NCBI RefSeq assembly: GCF_036669915.1
Contig: NC_089312.1
Location: forward strand, 30,723,830 to 30,787,829
DNA length: 64,000 nt
DNA from: Pocillopora verrucosa
Lineage: Eukaryota > Cnidaria > Anthozoa > Scleractinia > Pocilloporidae
Reading direction: 5' to 3'
The position numbers were made by a program, and so were the translations under genes. Shown in pieces: positions 60,701 through 64,000 of the stretch (position 1 is its first letter; each line of letters opens with the position of its first letter). Below the pieces are notes generated by a model, which saw only the letters and a program-made list of their open reading frames with translations, was not told the origin of the DNA and made no database searches.

Positions 60701-63636
60701 TATTTATCAAGTCAACCTGTTATCTTAGCTTGTCTTTGAAAGAAAGCGATAAAATTAAGTTTGTTTCTTTAATTCTCACCTGGAGATTTTTCCATGCCTA
60801 CAACTTTACACTACTTTGTGTCCCTTATCTACCGAGAGACATTTCATTTGTTAATATGTAAGAAACTGTAAATGATATTCAGTTATACAAGTTTAGGTGT
60901 GATTTAAGTGAGTTTCTGATAAAGGCAATGACAATAATGGTTTCTATCCCCCGCCTTTAGCCCCATGGTTCTATTATTTCAATGAGTAGCTGAGCTGTGC
61001 AAGCACTGGGTTGCATCCCCCTGTAGATTTTATACTTTAGAGAAAGCCTACCTGGAACCTCCTGTCTACTGGCACTCTACACCTTTAAGTGAAAAGCGAG
61101 TAAAGTTTCAATATCATGTGAAATCTCTTCCTTTCTATTCGAAATGTGCTAAGTATATATAAAAAAATATTTGTTTTATATTCAGGACCAGGTCTGGTGT
61201 TTATGGCGTTTCCTGAAGGAATCAAACAGCTTCCAGTATCTCAACTCTGGGCATTTCTCTTTTTCTTTATGTTGTTTAATCTTGGACTTGACAGCCAGGT
61301 TAGTATGTAAAACCAATTTAATCTAACTCTTCCCTAGCGCAGATCATTAGATTTCGCCTTCATATTATTTAGATTAAACTGATCACAGAGTCTCCTTGAA
61401 AGGGCATGACAAATGACATGAATTTTTCATTTTTCGCCTAACTAACGTCATCCCTTCCCTTTAAATAACTCTGGGCTAAATAATATTATTTATCAATCCT
61501 TCAATCCCCCAGATCTAGCTGGTAACTCTCCCTTTCTGGGTTGATTATGTCTTTGTATTAATTTGGTGCCACATCTCGTTAATACCCCTTTGCTGATAAG
61601 TTTTTTCTTTCTCATCATTTTTTCTCTGAATTTCACTCAGAGTAGTTACGTGTTTATTACTTCTGGGAGTTAAAAAGAGAGGGCAGAACGAACGGAGAAG
61701 TTAGGTGATGCGCTAAAACAAATATAAGTGGAACTTGTGAGCAGGAAGTTCTGTCAAATTGAGGGCATTTCAATTGACTCTCATAAAACTAAAACCAAAG
61801 TAATCACAAAAGCTCATCAGAACGAAGAAAAATATCACAAGGAGTTATGAAAACTCAAAGTCGAAAAAAAGCCAATTGGCTAAAGCGCGGTAAAGCGCGA
61901 GCACCAAAGTCGCAGTTGGTTTCAGTTTTGAATCTGAATGTTTGAGGAAGTGTACCAGTTTCTGGATCAATGAAAACCAAGGTAAATCCTTATCAATTTC
62001 GACGCTCTGTCGATAATAACTTTTATAGCTTATAATTAATTGTCCGCAAACTGGGTGGAAGAATTTTAAGATAAGTGTTGATGACTTATCAGTGATACTT
62101 GTATTTCATTCCTTTTGAAGTTTGTTGGCGTAGAAACTTGTACCACGGTTATTCTGGACTGGTCACCACGCATGCGTAAATACAAGTCTTTTATTTCCCT
62201 TGGCTTCTGTATCATCTGTTACCTCCTTGGACTTGCACACGTTACGCAGGTAATCCTAACTAAAAAATTGCTATTTAGCTAATTTATTATAGCCATGAGC
62301 CTTTATAGGCAAATCACCGAGTTAACGTGGAAGTTGATCTGATTAACCGTTCCTGACCATAAACAGGTACATACAATGGAAAAACACCAGAAACTTTGAA
62401 TAAATTTCAAACCTATAGAAGATACCGAGACACTCACTTCCATTTGCTCCAAATTTTTTTTTTTTTTGGATACTTAATATTTCATTTGCGGCGAAAACTC
62501 AATTTAGGCATTTGTTATTAGCCTTTTTTCCAACCTGCCTCTTCATAGAAAGTGATGACACTTAATAACTTTCTCTGAGAAACATAAAATACTTTTTTCC
62601 TTCGTTTTAATCGATTACTGCCGTATATTCATCAATCCTTTTATTTTTTATCTTCTTGAAGGGTGGACTGTACGTGTTCGAGATGTTTGACATTCAGAGC
62701 GGAGGAATCTCATTGGTTCTTATTGCGCTTCTTGAAACTGTCGCTATTGGGTGGGTGTACGGTGAGGAGAACAAACTTTACAACCTGCTCGATTACTTTA
62801 AAAGCTGATTGCTTCAGCTGAAAATGGGGTTAGGTTTGTCTTCCAGAGACAACTGTTTGAGATTTAGGCTGCTTCTACTGTTTAAAATGGACCACATTCT
62901 GTAACTAGAATTGTGCATTCAGATAGGAAAAGTTAGAGGCCAGTTCTTCATTTACTTGTTTTCATTATTTTGTAACAGGCACAGAAAAATTCTGCAAAAA
63001 CATCGAAAGCATGGTGGGGCATCGACCAAACATCTATTTCAGGTGGTGCTGGAAGTTTATCTCACCTGTCATTATTCTGGTAAGGGAACGTTTCATAACC
63101 GCTGGCAAAATATCTAAACTATTTCCGCCCGTGATACATAACTTCTCCAAGGGAATTTTATTAACCAGAAATTTCGAAAAAAAGAAAGAAAATATGCCAC
63201 TATCACAGGTATAATGCAAGCTTTTAAAGAAACTGACGCATCTGAAGGGTAAAGTGAAGGGTTGTTTTTCAGAAGACCATCGTAAGTGTGGTATGTGAAA
63301 AATAATGCCAGTTTTCCTGTGAGCCCTTTAGTTGAAAGACATAACCAATGTACTTCGGTTGTGATAGGTCAGTTTCATACCACACTCTATAAGATAATGT
63401 GGATCTCAATTCAGTGTTTAACCCAAAGCACTCAGTATGTTACAATTCTTCCCTGCCATCAGGTCATATTTGTCTGGCAGTGCGTGGAATGGTCTGGACT
63501 GTCACTTGGTGACTACAAATATCCCGTCTGGTCCGAATTTGTTGGGTGGGGACTTTGTCTCTCTTCTATTCTTTGTGTTCCCGGTTACGCCTTATACAGG
63601 CTACTGACTGATGACAAATCTCTCCCACTCAAAGAG
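54709..63636 (+). CDS. SLC6 family Na+/Cl- dependent transporter 2 (last exon not found)
   Basis: Thirteen exons: 54709-54913, 57006-57140, 57677-57827, 58134-58232, 58631-58763, 59503-59637, 60081-60184, 60556-60680, 61186-61298, 62121-62249, 62662-62761, 62979-63079, 63463-63636. They join in frame to 568 codons with the same phases as gene 1, and most exons have the same length. TM1 is [17 protein letters not shown], with Gly52 at the monoamine Asp position. EL2 has the cysteine pair around GNEWNSNY and two N-C-T sites. TM7 [11 protein letters not shown] keeps the chloride-site Asn and Ser; TM8 begins LDSQFVGVE. The frame between exons 2 and 3 works only with a GC donor (AG|GCATGT at 57141), a GC-AG intron. 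The C-terminal exon that would match 49437-49529 of gene 1 is not evident before 64000 and probably lies beyond. Likely substrate: an amino acid or GABA/glycine-like solute. Confidence 0.93.
54914..57005 (+). other. Intron 1 of SLC6 gene 2
   Basis: This 2.1-kb intron separates the TM1 and TM2 exons, as in gene 1, but shares no obvious sequence with the intron there. A B-box-like GGTTCGAATC on the minus strand (55297-55288) lacks a convincing A box. No coding exon is recognised. Confidence 0.6.
57174..57372. repeat. Dispersed repeat with CCCTTTA/TGTAAA ends
   Basis: It starts CATTAACCCTTTAAGAGTGA and ends ATGTTAGGGTGTAAA, giving inverted ends of the CCCTTTA type, with about 170 bp between. 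A partial copy of the right end is at 50795-50872. It lies in intron 2 of SLC6 gene 2, just after the GC donor. Non-coding, probably a non-autonomous element. Confidence 0.55.
59360..59430. repeat. Second copy of the dispersed repeat at 42005-42110
   Basis: CTTTACAGTGGCCAATTTAC and TTATCAACTCAGCTGATAA match, with several changes, the 3' part of the copy in SLC6 gene 1 intron 1. Confidence 0.45.
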
Positions 63637-64000
63637 GTAAGAAGATCCTCTAACCAATTTTTATCAATGCTGTTATCAGAACGCTGTAAACCTTTTTCAG
63701 TGAACATTATCAAAGCAGCGTTCTGCACAAGCAAAACCTCCAATAAACAATGTTGATACTCTTAATTTTGACAACTGGAGTAAAGCGACCTGATGTGAAC
63801 AACAGCAAAGAAAGTGTACAGTTAACTGCACCACCTCGCATCTCATGCAGTATCAGCTGAAAACAGTATAGAACGAAATAGCGCAACCCATGTTTTCTAT
63901 TCTCTGTCGGAAAAAAAAAAAACAAATTCCCGTCTCATTTCAATGAGATCCACAGAGCCGCCTTTTTTTATGCTGGTGAAGGGGATCAATTATGCTTCAA
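63637..64000 (+). other. Start of the last intron of SLC6 gene 2
   Basis: It begins with a GTAAGA donor. Several AG sites follow (about 63681, 63702, 63821), but each gives only a few codons or an immediate stop and none resembles the RLKSLL-type start of the last exon of gene 1. Confidence 0.6.

Noticed and set aside
63670..63960. Candidate last exon of SLC6 gene 2
   Set aside because: Each available acceptor leads to a stop within a few codons and none resembles the last exon of gene 1, so the gene was left open at its 3' end.
1..64000. CRISPR arrays, bacterial operons, phage or viral genes
   Set aside because: No regularly spaced repeats, ribosome-site-led gene chains or capsid or polymerase frames were seen; the gene structures are those of an animal nucleus.

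Overview
The window is nuclear DNA of an animal, most likely an anthozoan cnidarian (stony coral or sea anemone). The reasons are AT-rich DNA, genes split by GT-AG introns, intronless class A receptor genes, tandem families of short astacin proteases, and many small repeats: microsatellites, a tRNA-derived SINE and a TTAA-flanked MITE-like element. The assignment is by pattern recognition only.

Left part (1-13.7 kb). A 1.3-kb TAG/AGT microsatellite (183-1484) is followed by three tandem minus-strand genes for small secreted astacin-type zinc metalloproteases: A 1635-4184, B 5979-8646, C 10758-13631. Each has six exons with the same intron phases and encodes 254-257 aa: signal peptide, short basic-ended propart, FEGD aspartate switch, HEIGHxxGxxH zinc site, four cysteines and SIMHY Met-turn, with no extra C-terminal domain. 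TATA boxes in front of A and B favour the second in-frame ATG as start.

Middle part (13.7-38.5 kb). Two intronless class A GPCR genes (minus 16240-17190; plus 35614-36585) flank about 18 kb in which I see no gene. They are clearly paralogues. Both have an acidic residue at 3.32 and a Cys-x-x-Cys in the third extracellular loop, and both lack the usual TM3/ECL2 cysteines. The desert holds a strong hairpin beside an (AT)n tract, a decayed tRNA-like SINE, short tandem duplications and a TTAA-flanked element.

Right part (38.5-64 kb). Two plus-strand SLC6 neurotransmitter/amino-acid transporter genes lie in tandem. The first (38560-49529) is complete: 14 exons, 607 aa. The second (54709 to the window edge) has 13 matching exons in identical phases, and its last exon is not identified. 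Both have Gly where monoamine transporters carry the TM1 Asp, so amino-acid, GABA, glycine or taurine-like substrates are more likely than amines. The second gene needs a GC-AG intron after exon 2. Introns hold a SINE, a possible MITE, a palindrome and tandem duplications.

The three families are not an operon and need not act in one pathway. The layout is a set of local tandem or dispersed duplications. I found no convincing undescribed multi-gene system. The most unusual items are the GPCR pair's residue pattern, the GC-AG intron, the 23-bp-stem hairpin and the nested TTAA element.
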